Assembly (NCBI RefSeq): GCF_011074885.1
Contig: NC_054690.1
Location: forward strand, 67,001-131,000
Reading direction: 5' to 3'
Length of the DNA: 64,000 bases
Source of the DNA: Brettanomyces bruxellensis
Taxonomy: Eukaryota; Ascomycota; Pichiomycetes; Pichiales; Pichiaceae
Shown: piece after piece, positions 48,537 to 59,845 of the stretch
How positions within the stretch are numbered: the stretch's first letter is position 1
How the letters are laid out: each line of letters opens with the position of its first letter
Program-made: the position numbers and the translations under genes
Notes under the pieces: generated by a model
The model's database searches: none
Told to the model about the DNA's origin: nothing
What the model saw: only the letters and a program-made list of their open reading frames with translations

Positions 48537-50060
48537 TTAAGCAAGGGTAGCACAAAGGGTAAGGATTCCAATAGTCACCGAGATCACACACAGGTAAATG
48601 GTATTAGTATAAACCGGAGATAGAGATGCTGAAAGATTTGTATATCCTTTATCGGATTCTTCTTCATCTGGAGTTGCCGTAGCTGAATAAATCATTTGGT
48701 AGCAAGTTTTTGGTTGACCATACACTCTTGCAATACTTGCAGCCCCATTAAAATTACATGCCGTTTCCTCTTCTTCCTGGCTCTTGTAGTATTTATCCAT
48801 CACAAACGAAAGTTTCTGCCTTGGAGAACAAAATGAGAAGGTTCCAAATGAGCTGCTATTTGAAGTAATCTCAGAACAGTCCACCATTCCACATACTGTT
48901 GCAAAGAGCTTTCCAAATTCTTTTTCTTTAAGTTTATGCGAAGCAACGCATGAAAGTGTTTTTTCGAGGCATTGACAAAGTTCATCATTGGGCGTAGGAG
49001 GTAATACTGGACTTACCTGCCAATATTTGTTGGTCGTTGGACAGCTTGCAGTTGTTTCGGTCTTACTCGTAGTAAAGTAACTACCAACAGTTGGATTAAT
49101 ACCTTCCATCCGTGTTTTCAAGTTCTTGAAGTCTTCTAGTGTTGAAATTTTCCCATCTTTAACTGAAGCAAGACCATACTTGTTTTCCTCTTCAAAGTAC
49201 ATGTAAACAATTCCGCCGGCCCAAACATCAGTCATTTGTTCGGAAAATAAGGCCTCGACCTCTGTAAATTTACGAGGCCTTATACTGTTACAGCCATATT
49301 CAGAAAAAAATACAGGTATATTCAAGTCTGAAAATTCTTTGGTTCTTTCTTCATACCCCGAAGTCTTAAAAGAAGAGTATCCACACCATTCATACATGTT
49401 AATTCCATAAAAGTCTGCTCTTTCTGTTTCGTTACCACAGGCAAAGTACCTTGCTGACTTCTCTCTAGTGTCTGCGTCATCGTTTGCCGAGTATCCCACT
49501 GGAATGTTTCTATAGCCTTTGTCAACCATGTATTTCTTTACATCACGAATTGCGGCCTTAATATAAGGAGCAGCTCCGGTGTTTGTGTAATTTGTAATTA
49601 CCTCATTTCCTGCAAAGAAGCCAAGAACATTATCGTATTTTTGTAAAGAGTCAATTACGGATGTGTATCTTCTGTAAATATCCGTATTCCATGAAGGGTC
49701 AGAAGTAATGATTGATTCATTCGGTGATGATAAATCGGCTAAAACATAAATTCCAGCGTTTGAAAGCATGTTCATACAAGCATCATGCGATTTAGAACTA
49801 TGAATTGCGTAAACTCTGATCAAGTTTGTGTGAAGCTCTTGAAGGTATGGAATATCTCTTTTACATGCAGCTTCATTTGCTAAGGGATCCACATACATCT
49901 CTCCTAATGAAAGATCAGATGTATCCTTTTGATATGCGACACCTTTGATATAAAACTGGGTTCCATTGTCATAAAAGAATTTATTTCCATGGATCTGAAT
50001 TGTCGGAACCCCGCTGACTAAAAGTGGTAGGTGCAGATAGAGAAAATTATTGACTTTCAT
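48537..50060 (-). CDS. GAS-family 1,3-beta-glucanosyltransferase, short form (GH72/CBM43)
   Basis: The 507-residue product has a signal peptide (about 1-18), a GH72 barrel (about 19-320) with both catalytic Glu residues (E153 in FAGNEVITN, E254 in FFSEYGCN), and a Cys-rich CBM43 domain (about 355-455; CPTTNKYW to ACNFNGAA). A very short spacer leads to a hydrophobic GPI tail. It differs from its upstream neighbour by lacking a Ser-rich linker and by using more A/T-rich codons. GAS enzymes cut 1,3-beta-glucan and transfer the new end to another chain, elongating and branching wall glucan. CBM43 presence places it with Gas1/Gas2 and not Gas3-5; Gas2 of S. cerevisiae is sporulation-specific, so a conditional role is possible. 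Confidence 0.9.
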   Translation of the reverse strand: MKVNNFLYLHLPLLVSGVPTIQIHGNKFFYDNGTQFYIKGVAYQKDTSDLSLGEMYVDPLANEAACKRDIPYLQELHTNLIRVYAIHSSKSHDACMNMLSNAGIYVLADLSSPNESIITSDPSWNTDIYRRYTSVIDSLQKYDNVLGFFAGNEVITNYTNTGAAPYIKAAIRDVKKYMVDKGYRNIPVGYSANDDADTREKSARYFACGNETERADFYGINMYEWCGYSSFKTSGYEERTKEFSDLNIPVFFSEYGCNSIRPRKFTEVEALFSEQMTDVWAGGIVYMYFEEENKYGLASVKDGKISTLEDFKNLKTRMEGINPTVGSYFTTSKTETTASCPTTNKYWQVSPVLPPTPNDELCQCLEKTLSCVASHKLKEKEFGKLFATVCGMVDCSEITSNSSSFGTFSFCSPRQKLSFVMDKYYKSQEEEETACNFNGAASIARVYGQPKTCYQMIYSATATPDEEESDKGYTNLSASLSPVYTNTIYLCVISVTIGILTLCATLA

Positions 50061-50791
50061 TGTTTTTGCAAAAAGAAATCAATAAGTTTATGAAAAGGAT
50101 GGAAGTGAATCAAGGTGAATCAACTAAAGAAGTTTCAACACAGCTACCAAGCACAAGCCAAATCAGGATTAATGATAATTTTTAAGAATCACAGCTTTTA
50201 CGCAAAACTAAAAAAACAAAATAAAATATACTCTTGATATTAGAAAAAATCCTGTTGTTAGCGTTTTCCACGACACAAAACTTACTCGATTAGGCATTAG
50301 GCTGTTTTTTTTTTTTTTTGCCTGACATTTCTCGAGCGTCTCTAAGATGACAAACAAACTTTTTATCAATAAGACGAAATTTACTTTCAACAGAATTAGT
50401 AGTATCGATTGATATTGGAAACAAAAGGAACGTATACGTAAATATTAACGAAAAATATAGGGGTTAGAACTAGAAAATCAATCAAGACAAAAGAATGAGG
50501 AAACAATGAAGAAAAAGCATAAAACGTAGATACGCAATGATGTATATAATCCCAACAGAATTCAAAGTAATGTGATGGTTGTTAGATCAATATGGGGGAC
50601 CGAACATGATATACTTTTGCAGCGAGGAAGCCTCAACTGATGAAGAAAGCATCTCATTATCGCAGTCATCCACAGAACTACTCCACAAAAGCGTCCATAC
50701 ACCTTATTGAGAGGAAAACAACATGGAATAGAATAGGTATAAAGATTACCGTACTGATTCTTCCTTTTGCATCCATAAAGAACATAGGTCC
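50061..50791. other. Intergenic between the tandem GAS genes
   Basis: About 730 bases holding the promoter of the short GAS gene and the terminator of GAS1. There is a T-run near 50307-50320. No remnant of a third copy is seen. Confidence 0.5.
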
Positions 50792-52417
50792 TTACAAAAA
50801 TAGGAGTGACAAGAGAGTACCAACACTCATTGTGATTGAGAATCCATAAGCACTTGGGGCAAGGGTGTTTGCACCAGCCTTCGAGGATGATGAAGAGGAT
50901 GAAGAGCTCGAGTCAGCGGCAGAGTCAGTACCAGTAGCTGAGGCACTACCAGAACCAGACTTCGTGTTGTCGGCAACAGAAGCAGAAACAGTACCAAGGC
51001 CACTTGAACCAGCCTGAGACAACACACTGCTGCAAGAAGAAGCAGTACTGCCACTTCTGAGACTAGCGGAGCCAGAGAAGTCGCATGCAGAGCTCTCTTG
51101 GCCTTCCTTCTCGTAGTACAAGTTCAAAACAAAGTCGAGCTTGTCCTTGTTATCGCAGAATGAGTAAGCACCGTACTCACCCTTCTTTCCGTCGGCATCA
51201 ATACCGCTGCAGTCAACAAGACCGCAAACAACTGAGTACAAGTCAGCGTAGTCATCGGAGGAAACGCTGCTGTCAACAACACAGGAGTTAGCCTCAGCCA
51301 TGCAGTTGCAGATAGCCTCCTTAGGAGTTGGTGGAAGAGTTGGGTTGGCACTCCAGTGGGCATTGGTAGCTGGGCAAGACATACTCTGAGAACTTGCAGA
51401 GGCAGCACTCTCGGAAGCAGAAGTTGGACTAACGTTGTTAATCTCAGAGGAGTAATACTTAAAGTCAGCCATGGTAGAAACGGTATCACCATCGACAGAC
51501 ACCAAACCGTAATTGTTGGTCTCCTGGAAGTACATGTAGACAATACCACCGGACCAAACATCGGTCATCTCGCTGGAGAACAAGGTGGCAATCTCGGTGA
51601 ACTTTCTTGGCTGAACCGTGTTACATCCGTACTCGGAGAAGAAGACTGGAATACTCAAGTTGGAGAATTCCTCGGTTCTGGACTCATAGCCGGAGGACGA
51701 GAATGAGGATTCACCACACCATTCGTACATGTTGATACCATAGAAGTCAGCACGGACATCGGAGTCACCGCAGGCAAAGTAATCGGCAGAGTACACACGA
51801 GTGTTTGCATCATCGTTGGCTGCGTAACCAATAGGAATAGATCTGTAACCCTCTTTGCTCATGTAAGACTTCATGTCTCTGATGGCGGCCTTGACAAATG
51901 CTGCGGAATCACTGTTGGTCTTGTTGGTGACAACCTCGTTACCAGCGAAGAAACCCAAGACATTGTCGTACTGTTGGAGCTCATCAATAACCGAGGTGTA
52001 CCTGTCGTACAACTCCAAATTCCACTCTGGATCATCAGTGCTGATGGAAAGAGTAGGCTCTGCCAAATCTGCAATCACGTAAATATCATTCTCCTTGAGC
52101 AACTTCATGCAGCCACTGTGGTCCTTCTCGGTGTTCAACGCGTAAACACGAATGACGTTGGTGTTTAACTCGGTGAGATATGGAATATCTCTCTGACAAG
52201 AACTTTCATCGGCTAATGGATCAACAAAACTGTCATTGTCCTGACCGGAAACATCTGCCTGGTATGCAATACCTCTAATGTAGAATTCAGAGCCGTTATT
52301 CGAGTAGAAAAACTTGTTACCGACAACATCGATAGTTGGGAAACTACTGTCAGCGAATGCAGTTGCGGATAAACCGAGCAACACCGATGCAGCCTGAGCG
52401 AGTGCACTGTAAAACAT
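50792..52417 (-). CDS. GAS1: GAS1-type 1,3-beta-glucanosyltransferase, GPI-anchored
   Basis: The 541-residue product has a signal peptide (about 1-22), a GH72 domain with catalytic E161 (FFAGNEV) and E262 (FFSEYGCN), the same numbers as in S. cerevisiae Gas1. A CBM43 Cys domain follows (about 365-470), then a Ser-rich linker ([13 protein letters not shown]) and a hydrophobic GPI tail. It is the main wall glucan-remodelling enzyme type of yeast and is anchored at the plasma membrane by the transamidase that includes GPI17. Codons are clearly more biased than in the second copy, suggesting high expression. The FKS gene lies just upstream on the same strand, 1.7 kb away. Confidence 0.93.
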   Translation of the reverse strand: MFYSALAQAASVLLGLSATAFADSSFPTIDVVGNKFFYSNNGSEFYIRGIAYQADVSGQDNDSFVDPLADESSCQRDIPYLTELNTNVIRVYALNTEKDHSGCMKLLKENDIYVIADLAEPTLSISTDDPEWNLELYDRYTSVIDELQQYDNVLGFFAGNEVVTNKTNSDSAAFVKAAIRDMKSYMSKEGYRSIPIGYAANDDANTRVYSADYFACGDSDVRADFYGINMYEWCGESSFSSSGYESRTEEFSNLSIPVFFSEYGCNTVQPRKFTEIATLFSSEMTDVWSGGIVYMYFQETNNYGLVSVDGDTVSTMADFKYYSSEINNVSPTSASESAASASSQSMSCPATNAHWSANPTLPPTPKEAICNCMAEANSCVVDSSVSSDDYADLYSVVCGLVDCSGIDADGKKGEYGAYSFCDNKDKLDFVLNLYYEKEGQESSACDFSGSASLRSGSTASSCSSVLSQAGSSGLGTVSASVADNTKSGSGSASATGTDSAADSSSSSSSSSSKAGANTLAPSAYGFSITMSVGTLLSLLFL

Positions 52418-54135
52418 CTTTCTCTAGTTAATGTTCACAGTCAAACAACGAGCTAAACTTACTGATCGAAGCGAAAGAAGTTGAGTGAGGAAGAAGAAAA
52501 CTAAAAGTTTCAGTGAAAGATATAGAAAGGAGAAGAGTAGCAAATAAAGATTAGAAAAAAAAAAAGATGAAAAAAAAAAAGTAAAAGAAATACGAATTGG
52601 TAATAATATACCCAAATGAGACTCCAAACAGCTAGACCCAGTTGACAAAGAACGTAATATAAATACCTCTGGTCAATGCACTTTGTATTTACTTATTTAT
52701 TTTTCTCGAGTACAATGAACCGACACGCATTTCTTGGACGACGCTCCCCGGCACAAATCCGCAAGATGATAAAAAATACAATCAGTTCAGAAAATTTATT
52801 GGAAAATCTTCTGCACACACTAGGAAATTTCATAAGATAAACATAGCGAGCGGCGACTTTCATCACTTGGGCTGAGCGAAACCAGAAAAAAATTGATCGG
52901 AATCAAAGCATAAGCCTCGTTCATACTCCACCAATGCCTTCTTTCGCTGATCAAATCCTTATATTATCATTAAATTGTGTACCGCCTATAATATCATTTG
53001 GGTACCACATTTTCTAATATTAGTGAAAAATCTCCCATGTGCTAGATATTCATTCCAATTTACTATAAATTACCGCATGATAAAAAAAAATTGAGAAAAT
53101 ATAAATACTTTGGTCCTTGCTTCTTAGTAGTTCATCTGTATGAGAAGGGTTTTCTCCAACTTCTTGATACACTAAATACCCACATCATACTTGCTTCCAC
53201 TACGTAAGTATTGTTTGTCCGTTGAATTGCCGGTGAATGGAGGGAAAAAATAAAAATCGATTGTACTTTAACCTATCAAACACGTTAACATTTCTCCAAA
53301 ATACATTCTAGACAATTGGCCGCCTTTTCTTTATACTTCTATATTTAGAAGTAACGCGTTCTATTTCTACATTATCTTTTTTCTTCACCGAATAGTGCAC
53401 GCTTTCTTTCTGTATGCTTTTTTTTTCCACATTCCCCTGTCCCAAACCTCATGCCTTTATTCGACGGGATTCATTAGCCTCATTTTATTTTTAGTCCATT
53501 TAACTTTTTTTGACTATCTCCGATTCAAATTTTCCCTTATACCGCTCACAATAATCTTCAGGAACGCGTTCTCATCAAATCAATTTTATTTCATATTTCG
53601 TTGCCAAGAGATCTTTCAAAACATGAAATTTCCTCATTCAGTTTATTCATTACAGTTTTATACAATAGGTAGTCATACATCTGAATGCCTTTTTTTGTCT
53701 CGAGGCTGTTTTGACCTTGTTTTACCTCTTTTTAATCCACGATAGTGTTTCGTAATAAACAACTCAATCATCCATTTCCTGTACGGGTCGTATTTGTTCA
53801 TTGAGCTCCAAATTCTTAGTCTATTTTTTTTTCAGCCTGCAAATGAATACATATATTTTTTCGACTTTTAGGTTAAAATAATAGTTACATTCTTAAAATG
53901 CATTTTCCAAGCGTGGCATGAAAGCCCTCACATCAAGCAGAAGTATATTGGAAGCATGTTAATCTTAGTAAACGATTCAAAGTGATCTGTATCGACACCT
54001 TTATTGCACTATTCGTCAAAAATTTAACTAAGACGGTGCTTATTTCAATACCAATCTACCGACCCTGAAACTAGGCTTTGACTTACAACGTGGATATTTA
54101 TTGAAGGACAACGATATATAGCAACGATACAGCAG
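52418..54135. promoter_or_regulatory. GAS1 promoter and FKS terminator region
   Basis: About 1.7 kb without a supported gene. The GAS1-proximal part is A-rich (52555-52580). ACGCGT cores occur at about 53354-53359 and 53564-53569. A plus-strand frame at 53395-53745 begins with GTG, is Phe-rich and not supported. A strong wall gene often has a long promoter, which may explain the length. Confidence 0.45.
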
Positions 54136-57100
54136 TTAAATCCAGTATTTTGTGAATGGTGGCACTGTCGGTTTTGCTCTCTGAACTGTGAGCGGTGCTT
54201 CTTCTCCTGTATCATTATTGTTCTGATGGTTTGGCTGAACAAGTCCGAAATTCGACTTCGGTATAAAGGCATTTATAGAACCTTCGAAGTACTTTCTAAC
54301 GATAATCGGCACAATCATAATACCTAGGAAGAGAATCAGAATCAAGAAGTATAGTATCGCATATCTTTCTGCTCTCCGTCTACGCATCCTGGTTTGGGTG
54401 GTGGTATGTATTGGCCCCTCCAATTTCTTAGAGGGGTTAATCCACATTAAAATGCAAGAGTGCCAATGATCAATGTATGGAATAAATAGAGCTGGTGTGA
54501 TGCAAAGAAGAATCGTGTGACCGAGTATGAAATCAGCTGCAAATAGACTCAGCTCCGCGATCTTGACAAAAAGCTCTCTGATTGGCTGGGAAAATATGTA
54601 TTTCAAACCAACACCCTTGGCAATCCACTTTCCAGACCACCAAGCCTCATTTCCATAGTCTGTCCTCATTTCTCGACTTAAGAAGATTACATTGCCGGCA
54701 TTAATTAGCAATCTTTGTAAAAATATTGTGGTTGTAAAGCAACACAATGCTCTACCGGCATTCCATCCTTCGAGCGCCCATATTAGAACAAAGTTTAGAA
54801 CATGGGCAAGAATTGCAAAGAAATGAGCAATTGCAGCCAATGTAGGAGCCACTTTGTGACAGCACAAGCTGAAAATAGGACCCATCAGACAAGATAGGGG
54901 GAATATACAGAGTAAAACCACAATGTTTATAAGAGATGGTAACACTGTAACGATTCCCAACCTAGTCAATGAGTTAATTGGTGCCGGATTCTTGACTCCG
55001 CTTTGTGCATTAATGAACATATATGCCAAAATAAAGATTAGTGCTTGGAAAAATGGAATGATGACCTCAGAGAAAAGCACGTTAAAGAAAGGTGGCTTCG
55101 AAAAGTTGGCCGTGGCTAATTGCTTCTCGTTATTTATACTTTTCAACTTCTTGAATCCAGTAATCTTCGATCTGTTACTTTTCACGTAGCCTATCCAGGA
55201 GCTTTCACACTTATTTGATTCTGTTCGTGTAAGCCATCTGATATACTCCCTGTAATCGAGAAAGAATTCCGTCCAAGTGAACTGATGGGGATTGAACAAA
55301 AATGGGGAAAAGCAAAGCGATATGAATGTGATCCAAAACCAGAGAATTGCTGGCTGCCACATGGTCACCACTGCAAATAGTAGGACAAGAAAAAGTCTCA
55401 TACCGGGATAAATTCCCGATGTTGCATATGATATATAGAGTTTGACAAATGGTATTCTGGAAATCGAAAATCCTCTTCCAGTAGAGATATATTGCGCACC
55501 ACCAAAGATGATATCATTTTTAAGAGAACCGGCGTATATCTGGCAAACAAAGACTTCAAATAATGGCGAGAAAGAGAAGAAATGCATGAATAATCTTCTA
55601 CATGCCTTCCATGGCCCATGCTCTGATATTTCATGCAAGATAAGTGGAAGAAAAGATATGAAGAAACATATGAAAATAGAAAGCACATATCTTGTCACCC
55701 AATCAAGAACCGGCTGAAGATTCTGACAACCTAACGGAATCTGAAGATCCGTAATCGGAACATTTTTGTCGTATAAGCATGCTATAAGCTCATGGTTCAG
55801 AGAGCCAAGACTAAAAGCAATTAACACAAACATTTCTAATGAAAGCATTATGAATAGATTATTGAGATGGAAACCGGGATGTGCATAATAAAACGACAAA
55901 AACCGATCAAGTGACATCTGTGTTCCCATATAGAAATACTCTCTGGAAAGCATTTGTTCTCCCATACCTCCGCCAATTTTAGTTGTGAAGTTGAGGATCG
56001 ATCCAAATCCAAGATCTCTACCCTTTCCGCATTGGAAGTAATCACAATGTTTGATTCTCCCTCCTCTGCAAACAGCATTCATTCCCGCATATATGTCCTC
56101 GTTTAAATGAAGACCTTTTTGAGCCTTGGAAATACCTCCTCTAGTTGTCATGAAAATGGCGTTTATAAAATCTGGATGACCATAATGAAGTTTAGCGCCT
56201 ATCTCGGCTAGAGTCCTTGCAAACATTGTACCAAACGTTTGCTCTTTTGAAGCTGCGACATCTCCAAGAACTCCACTACGTTGAGAAAATATGTACTCCC
56301 TAGCACCAAGAAATGCAACTGGACTGCTGATATCATGCTTAGAAGGATGGACATACGGACTAACTTCATCAACATCGAAGCTTTCGAATTCAGCGAGTAC
56401 GGACCGTATTTTCAAACATTCTTCAAGATAATTATCCTGATTCGCATCTATAACTTCAATATATTCTCCTCGGTAGAAAATGATTGAGTTGTTCTGATTA
56501 TCTGATTTTCCATCACCCAAAATTGGATTTCCAGAAAGACGAATTCTGTACAACTGATTTAACTTGTTTCCACTTGAATCATCTGTCACGGTATTAAGAA
56601 CAGAATAATAAGTTTTCTTCTGAGTTTCAGGATCTATTTCTTCCTCTAAGCAAGCAACTCTAATTTCAGGAAAAGACCTTAACAAAACTCTGAGATCTTC
56701 ATTCTCAGAATCGGAAAACTTTTGAAGTCTTTGCATTGAAACAACAAGCTTGAACTTTCTACCTGCAACAAGATCAAGATACTTCTCTGCACCTTCATTT
56801 CCTCCAAAATATTCAATCAGCTCGGGGTTTTCAACTCTGTGCAATAACTTGATAGCTCTCCTATAATTCATAAAGCCGGAAATTGTGCGATAAAGTGTCT
56901 GCGTCCTTAAGGATGCCCATATTCTTGTCCTCAATTTGTATTCAGGAGCTGCCGCCTTGAATCCGATACAGTAATATGGCAAATCATTTATTTTATTTTC
57001 AAGATATTCAGATTCAGACTCAAATTTAGGCTCCATTTCAAGAGGCCCTTTGCAAGAAAGAATTTTTGTATCCCGAACAAAAAAGCTCCATTCGTATGGA

Positions 57101-59547
57101 TACATCTGTTTCAAATATTCTAGAAGTGACATCTTAGAGTGTGGATCTTCTTTAATAATCTCCTTTAATCCTAAGAGGATTTTTTCCCCATAATGAGGAA
57201 TGAACACAGTAAAAGTAGGCATTGCTTCAACTGGGATTGGCTCTGGTATTGTTGTGGAGAGGGATTGCGCAAAAAACGAGATTCTTCTTTCTGCTTCTGA
57301 GTTTCGGACAAAGAAGTCAGACATCTTTTGGTTACTATCATCTTGAAGTAAGAAAAACGCTGGAGTGCGCAATGCTAAACGCCCGTCCTGTTCATCGGGA
57401 AGCTTATCATATATCAAACGATGAACATGATCCGCACTTAAAAGGTGCTCCCTATAAAGTGAAATAACAATCGCATTCCAAATTTGCGAAACCAAAAGAT
57501 CTGGCTTGTATTTAACTTCCATTTCACCGGTTGAAAGTAATTTTGAGTATATCCTTTGAGGTAGTCTCGTGAAAACATTTCTCCAGGGTGAAAGTATTGA
57601 TATGCCACTTGAAAACGAAAGGGAAAGGGAAATGACACAATTCCAAATAATATACCATAGATACGTGTCAAGGAAAAATAAGACAATATCTGCAAGGTAC
57701 ATAAGCCCTAAAACAACCAATGCCTCATTGCGGCAAAAGAAATCCCCGAAAGGATTTTCTCCGTAACATCTTGACAAATCCATATGATGCAAATTCCTGA
57801 TAGGGTCGCGCAAAGAAAGCGTTAAAAAAAAGTAGGATTCAATAAACTTAGCAGAGAAAACTAAAATCCACAAAAGAATGGATAATATCCTGTTGGTTTG
57901 TTCCATTTTTGGATATGAACTGGTAAATATTTTCAGCGGATCATAAATAACTGTATCTGAAAGTTTAAACCAGTTGAATAACGATGAAAGTGGTTGGAAG
58001 GAAAACCATATTGTAGTGCAGATGGATATACAAAATTGTGCTATTGCCAAACCAAGTGCAAGGTCTGATTTCGCGTCCAAAGGAACAATACCGAGAATGA
58101 AAACGGAAGGGCCCGCATTAATTACAGTGATAATTAAAAGAAGGAGAAACCGAATAAATAAGGATTTTCTTCCAGGCCAAGAGAGTGGGACAAATATACT
58201 CTCACCAATGGTAGCCAATATCTGAATGATACAGCCAACAGTGCTTCCAAGGGCCGTAACGGAAAGTGTGGCTTCCAGTTTTGGTTTGTTATTAATCATA
58301 TATTCATAGTTGGCAGTATACAATGTTGGAGAGTTGAAACTTGAATAATACCAAAACACACTGAGATGTATAATCCAAACCCTGGAAAAATTTGTTAACA
58401 AATGAAGCCATGTTCTTTTTTCCCTGTAAGTTTTGTAGAATGCCGTCTTCCAGACAACATGTCCTAATTTTGAATAACGTTCCTCCTTTGGAAGGGACAT
58501 GATTTTTTCTTTGCTATCCAACTTGATTCTCTCCAAACCCTTACGGTACCAAAAGAGCTGATTGATGTCATCATAACCAATAATAGACTGATGATCTTTT
58601 TCCCTTCTAATGTACTTTCCATCAATTAATTTGAGTTGTTGACTCATATAAAAGTCATATAGTGGATTGATAACGTTCTCCAAATAACTGAATTCTTTTG
58701 ATACCGGAAGCTTTTCATTATTTTTAAGAACGTACACCAAATAGTCAAGAGCACATTTATAAATGAAGCAGAGGCACTCAGATGCGAACCTGATGTTATT
58801 GGCTTCACCCCATATCAAAAAATAAAGTGCAAGTTGTCTTACCATATCAGGTGGAGTCAACATTCTCATTCGCTGTCTCCATCTAAATTCTACCATCTCT
58901 ATTCGCCTCTTGGGATAGAAATCCATTTGTACTGTATTTCCAATTTTTTTAAGTCTCCTTTTAATTTCCTTAATATCAATATCATCGAAAAGCTCCGGAT
59001 CATCCTCCTTCATGCAGCAAAAATACCAACGTCTGTAATTTGCATTTTCACCACCAATATAGTCAGCATGAAGGGTCAACAACGCCAGAGCGGCTGACAT
59101 TCTGCTGGCTCTAGAATCCAATTGAACCATCATATGATCGTACATATTTTCGACTGAGCTCTTCTGAAAACCGAAGATGTCTCTGAGCTCTTGAAATATT
59201 TGCCTAATTTGATCCTTTGAAATTGGATTTGAATCATCGTTGGTCCAAGAATAGTAAGGGTCTGGATCAAGTGGTGCTGGCGGCTTTACTTGGTAAGGAT
59301 CAAAGGCAGACATTCCCTCGTAAGGGACATATTGAAATGGATATGGAGTTTGATAATTTTGATCAGACAGTTCAATATTATTAGGCATTATTGGAGTTGA
59401 AATAGGAGGTTGAGCTGAATATGCTTGTGACATATCAGGTGGATATGGAAGTTCATTTGCTGCGGAGTGTTGAGCATCATTGTTACTTCTCTCATTATTA
59501 TTGCCTGAATTCGGAGAAAACCTATCATAGAGCATATAGTCATCCAT
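54136..59547 (-). CDS. FKS1: 1,3-beta-glucan synthase catalytic subunit (GT48)
   Basis: The 1803-residue multi-pass protein has a Tyr/Pro-rich cytosolic start (PYPFQYVPYEGMSAFDPYQ), a first group of membrane helices (about 360-670), the large cytosolic GT48 domain (about 700-1240; RIRLSGNPILGDGKSDNQN, ALAEIGAKLHYGHPDFINAIF-like block) and a second group of helices to the end. It polymerises UDP-glucose into 1,3-beta-glucan at the plasma membrane, with Rho1 as regulator. Echinocandin hot spot 1 (FLTLSLRDP, 574-582) is the wild-type sequence; hot spot 2 reads DWVTRYVLS (1282-1290) instead of DWVRRYTLS. The length is nearer S. cerevisiae Fks3 (1785) than Fks1 (1876), and the early insert of Fks1/2 is shortened, so FKS3 is a real alternative for the symbol. 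Confidence 0.92.
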   Translation of the reverse strand: MDDYMLYDRFSPNSGNNNERSNNDAQHSAANELPYPPDMSQAYSAQPPISTPIMPNNIELSDQNYQTPYPFQYVPYEGMSAFDPYQVKPPAPLDPDPYYSWTNDDSNPISKDQIRQIFQELRDIFGFQKSSVENMYDHMMVQLDSRASRMSAALALLTLHADYIGGENANYRRWYFCCMKEDDPELFDDIDIKEIKRRLKKIGNTVQMDFYPKRRIEMVEFRWRQRMRMLTPPDMVRQLALYFLIWGEANNIRFASECLCFIYKCALDYLVYVLKNNEKLPVSKEFSYLENVINPLYDFYMSQQLKLIDGKYIRREKDHQSIIGYDDINQLFWYRKGLERIKLDSKEKIMSLPKEERYSKLGHVVWKTAFYKTYREKRTWLHLLTNFSRVWIIHLSVFWYYSSFNSPTLYTANYEYMINNKPKLEATLSVTALGSTVGCIIQILATIGESIFVPLSWPGRKSLFIRFLLLLIITVINAGPSVFILGIVPLDAKSDLALGLAIAQFCISICTTIWFSFQPLSSLFNWFKLSDTVIYDPLKIFTSSYPKMEQTNRILSILLWILVFSAKFIESYFFLTLSLRDPIRNLHHMDLSRCYGENPFGDFFCRNEALVVLGLMYLADIVLFFLDTYLWYIIWNCVISLSLSFSSGISILSPWRNVFTRLPQRIYSKLLSTGEMEVKYKPDLLVSQIWNAIVISLYREHLLSADHVHRLIYDKLPDEQDGRLALRTPAFFLLQDDSNQKMSDFFVRNSEAERRISFFAQSLSTTIPEPIPVEAMPTFTVFIPHYGEKILLGLKEIIKEDPHSKMSLLEYLKQMYPYEWSFFVRDTKILSCKGPLEMEPKFESESEYLENKINDLPYYCIGFKAAAPEYKLRTRIWASLRTQTLYRTISGFMNYRRAIKLLHRVENPELIEYFGGNEGAEKYLDLVAGRKFKLVVSMQRLQKFSDSENEDLRVLLRSFPEIRVACLEEEIDPETQKKTYYSVLNTVTDDSSGNKLNQLYRIRLSGNPILGDGKSDNQNNSIIFYRGEYIEVIDANQDNYLEECLKIRSVLAEFESFDVDEVSPYVHPSKHDISSPVAFLGAREYIFSQRSGVLGDVAASKEQTFGTMFARTLAEIGAKLHYGHPDFINAIFMTTRGGISKAQKGLHLNEDIYAGMNAVCRGGRIKHCDYFQCGKGRDLGFGSILNFTTKIGGGMGEQMLSREYFYMGTQMSLDRFLSFYYAHPGFHLNNLFIMLSLEMFVLIAFSLGSLNHELIACLYDKNVPITDLQIPLGCQNLQPVLDWVTRYVLSIFICFFISFLPLILHEISEHGPWKACRRLFMHFFSFSPLFEVFVCQIYAGSLKNDIIFGGAQYISTGRGFSISRIPFVKLYISYATSGIYPGMRLFLVLLFAVVTMWQPAILWFWITFISLCFSPFLFNPHQFTWTEFFLDYREYIRWLTRTESNKCESSWIGYVKSNRSKITGFKKLKSINNEKQLATANFSKPPFFNVLFSEVIIPFFQALIFILAYMFINAQSGVKNPAPINSLTRLGIVTVLPSLINIVVLLCIFPLSCLMGPIFSLCCHKVAPTLAAIAHFFAILAHVLNFVLIWALEGWNAGRALCCFTTTIFLQRLLINAGNVIFLSREMRTDYGNEAWWSGKWIAKGVGLKYIFSQPIRELFVKIAELSLFAADFILGHTILLCITPALFIPYIDHWHSCILMWINPSKKLEGPIHTTTQTRMRRRRAERYAILYFLILILFLGIMIVPIIVRKYFEGSINAFIPKSNFGLVQPNHQNNNDTGEEAPLTVQRAKPTVPPFTKYWI

Positions 59548-59845
59548 CTTGATTGTTTGAATAGTTATGAAATTTTATGTTTAAGTATGAAAAAAAAAGG
59601 AGTAGAATTGGTGGAGGGGAAAAGATATAAACAAAAAGGGATTCCTTTAACACTTCTACTGTGGAAGATTGATTGTATTTTTCTATTTAGTTCTTTTCCT
59701 ATTCGGAACAAGGAGAAGTGCGAAAAGCGCGAGCTAAAGCGTGAAACTTTTTTTTTTTTATTCTGACCTCTCGGGGTAGAAATAAAAATTTCAGCCAGAT
59801 CAATACATACCTATTTCCACCATCATATTACAGAATGTACGGTCA
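59548..59845. promoter_or_regulatory. Divergent promoter, FKS / TRM5
   Basis: About 300 bases with a T-run near 59748-59759. Compact for a gene pair that includes such a large membrane enzyme. No specific site recognised. Confidence 0.5.

Noticed and set aside
53395..53745. Plus-strand open frame of 116 codons between GAS1 and FKS
   Set aside because: It begins with GTG, is dominated by Phe/Leu/Ser from T-rich sequence, and has no ATG near its start.
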